Shown here: positions 62,760-64,000 of the stretch, in pieces
How positions within the stretch are numbered: position 1 is the first letter of the stretch
How the letters are laid out: each line of letters starts with the position of its first letter
Assembly (NCBI GenBank): GCA_963662175.1
Contig: OY759219.1
Coordinates: 28,500,908 to 28,564,907 of the forward strand
Length of the DNA stretch: 64,000 nucleotides
DNA from: Aradus depressus
Taxonomy: Eukaryota > Arthropoda > Insecta > Hemiptera > Aradidae
Reading direction: 5' to 3'
Translations under genes and position numbers: made by a program
The notes under the pieces: generated by a model
The model's input: only the letters and a program-made list of their open reading frames with translations
Databases searched by the model: none
What the model was told of the DNA's origin: nothing

Positions 62760-63600
62760 TTATATGAACAATATAAAGACAATTTTGAACGTGGTTGGCC
62801 TAAATACTTTTTTTACGTCATAATCAAATCCAATAATTGAGCTGAGTTTACGAAGCTCCTTCTTAGGCGACTCACGTATTTCGTTGTACTCGTACTCCTC
62901 CTAAACCCCTTTACCGATCACATTGAAATTTTCAACGATGGTAGTGGACACGGTGACGATGGTTTTCTACTAAAAAAAATCTGAAATCGAACATACCATT
63001 GAGGAATAGTCACCGAAAAACGAAATCCCCATTGAAATCAATTGAGAGACAAAATTCTCGCGTAAAATATAATTTTTCTATTTCAAATGTAAAAATCCGG
63101 GCGAAGCCCTTTTCGGTTTACCATCGGACACCACTTTTTTTGAGCCGTTTTTTTTCAGTGTTCTAAAGTACAAAGTTCACCTTTTTTCAATAAAAATATT
63201 CTTCAACATACAAAGAGTACATAGTAAAAAGAATTTTGTGCAAAAACAGCTGTTGTCTACAAAAAGGCTAGAAAAAATCCATTGAATTCAATTGAAATCT
63301 ATTTAAAGTATTAATATATTCATAAAGAACATACAAGGTGAGAAGTTACTGATCATTTTTTTTTTTAACTCCCCTTTTCTGGCTTTATGAACAGCGCACA
63401 TCAGCCATCACAACAATAATTATAAAACATTAACTGAGTTTTTTTATATAAATATGCCTGTCTCAGCCCAGTTTTTGCAAACAGCAGAATGTATTGCACA
63501 CCTAATATACTTTTAACACTAAAACAGTTGAACATGTCAAATTGAGGAATCAATGAGTATGAATTCATTTTGTTAAGTGTTAAAGGGAAATAATGATATC
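62760..63600. other. No recognised gene
   Basis: AT-rich. CCGGGCGAAGCCC near 63100 is a short palindrome. No frame or family recognised. Confidence 0.5.
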
Positions 63601-63604
63601 GTAT

Positions 63605-63880
63605 GTTTTGAAACCCGGGCCGAGACATTTAGGTTTTATTATCTAGAAGGTGAAAATACTTGATCACGCCGTCCTTCGGATGGGACGTTAAGCGATTGTC
63701 CCGAGCCTGTACGTTGTCGGGTACTCTTTAAAGTCCACTACCCTAGATGAATAAACCCAACATTTAAGAATTCCACAGTAGAGTCGGGCCCATGTCCACC
63801 AGAGTGACGGATGAGCGCTCTATGAGCGATATGACCTTGTAGTTAAAGCCCGGGCATGAGTCATAATAACCAACCAACTT
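63605..63880 (+). repeat. tRNA-derived SINE, head truncated
   Basis: Begins in the B-box region (TTTTGAAACCCGGGCC) and continues through TTATTATCTAGAAGGTG, GGATGGGACGTTAAGCG and TGTCCACCAGAGTGACGG to GCCCGGGCATGAGTCATAAT. Confidence 0.88.
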
Positions 63881-64000
63881 CTAATATTTATCTGTTGTGA
63901 AGCTACTTAATTCAAAAAATAGACAAGAGCTATCGTCTTCATTGATGAGTATACATTGACTTATGTCATCACTTTATAATGCTCTGCTTATGATTACTTA

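Overview
The window looks like repeat-dominated, AT-rich insect nuclear DNA. A hemipteran is plausible from the mix of repeats, but I cannot prove it. It has no operons, ribosome binding sites or other bacterial signals. Only one stretch looks like ordinary host coding sequence: the first exon of a secreted 5'-nucleotidase/apyrase-type ectoenzyme (24104-24415), which ends at a clean GT splice donor. A second exon-like piece (54454-54645) encodes a THAP zinc finger and also ends at a splice donor; it may belong to a transposon or to a host gene.

Nearly everything else is mobile DNA, often nested. Non-LTR retrotransposons are: a nearly complete I-like LINE with an intact 1224-residue endonuclease/RT/RNase H ORF2 (57860-62738); a 5'-truncated, once-frameshifted LINE (18559-20961) with a peculiar duplicated 5' junction; and decayed LINE ends at 12165-12860, 17560-17990, 38690-39095 and 46430-47213 (all on the minus strand except 17560-17990). 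DNA transposon remnants are: hAT elements (23032-23907 with a perfect 8-bp target duplication, 43197-43945, and a remnant at 6262-6850); PIF/Harbinger-like elements (30768-31353 and 54890-55623, both with 3-bp duplications); pogo/mariner-like elements (21920-22784, 10115-10692, 17129-17530); a 385-bp MITE pair (823-1207 and 35481-35864); and an unfamiliar inverted-repeat transposon (49451-50788) whose empty insertion site survives in a paralogous repeat at 5833-7100. A tRNA-derived SINE occurs in about two dozen full or partial copies in both orientations. A second abundant repeat, here called family G, contains the palindrome CTATACGAAGTATAG and a conserved GGGGAAGTACAT box, and recurs through the whole window.

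The most striking signal is a set of short elements, most of them foldbacks, that carry hammerhead-ribozyme-like motifs. At least four sequence families share the core CTGANGA, then one T, then a perfect stem II hairpin, then GAAA, then a very short palindromic stem III (ACCGGT, AGTACT or ACGT), then a legal H residue, then bases complementary to those just before CTGANGA. The helices differ in sequence between families but remain complementary, which is a covariation-like pattern. Four copies of one family (7896-8222, 17640-17921, 33408-33695, 53081-53349) are head-to-head foldbacks with one motif per arm and 12-15-bp target duplications, which fits retrotransposition of non-autonomous Penelope-like units rather than cut-and-paste MITEs.

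Layout: 1-9150 MITE, foldback, SINE and Penelope-like repeats; 9150-12860 inverted-repeat elements and a LINE fragment; 12860-18370 purine-rich DNA, SINEs, mariner and a foldback; 18420-21030 truncated LINE; 21900-23910 pogo-like and hAT elements; 24104-24415 host exon; 25280-43950 SINE, family G, Harbinger and foldback mosaic with several tandem repeats; 43950-57850 more of the same with nested transposons and the THAP exon; 57860-62738 I-like LINE; then a terminal SINE. Stretches not listed hold AT-rich sequence in which I recognise nothing.
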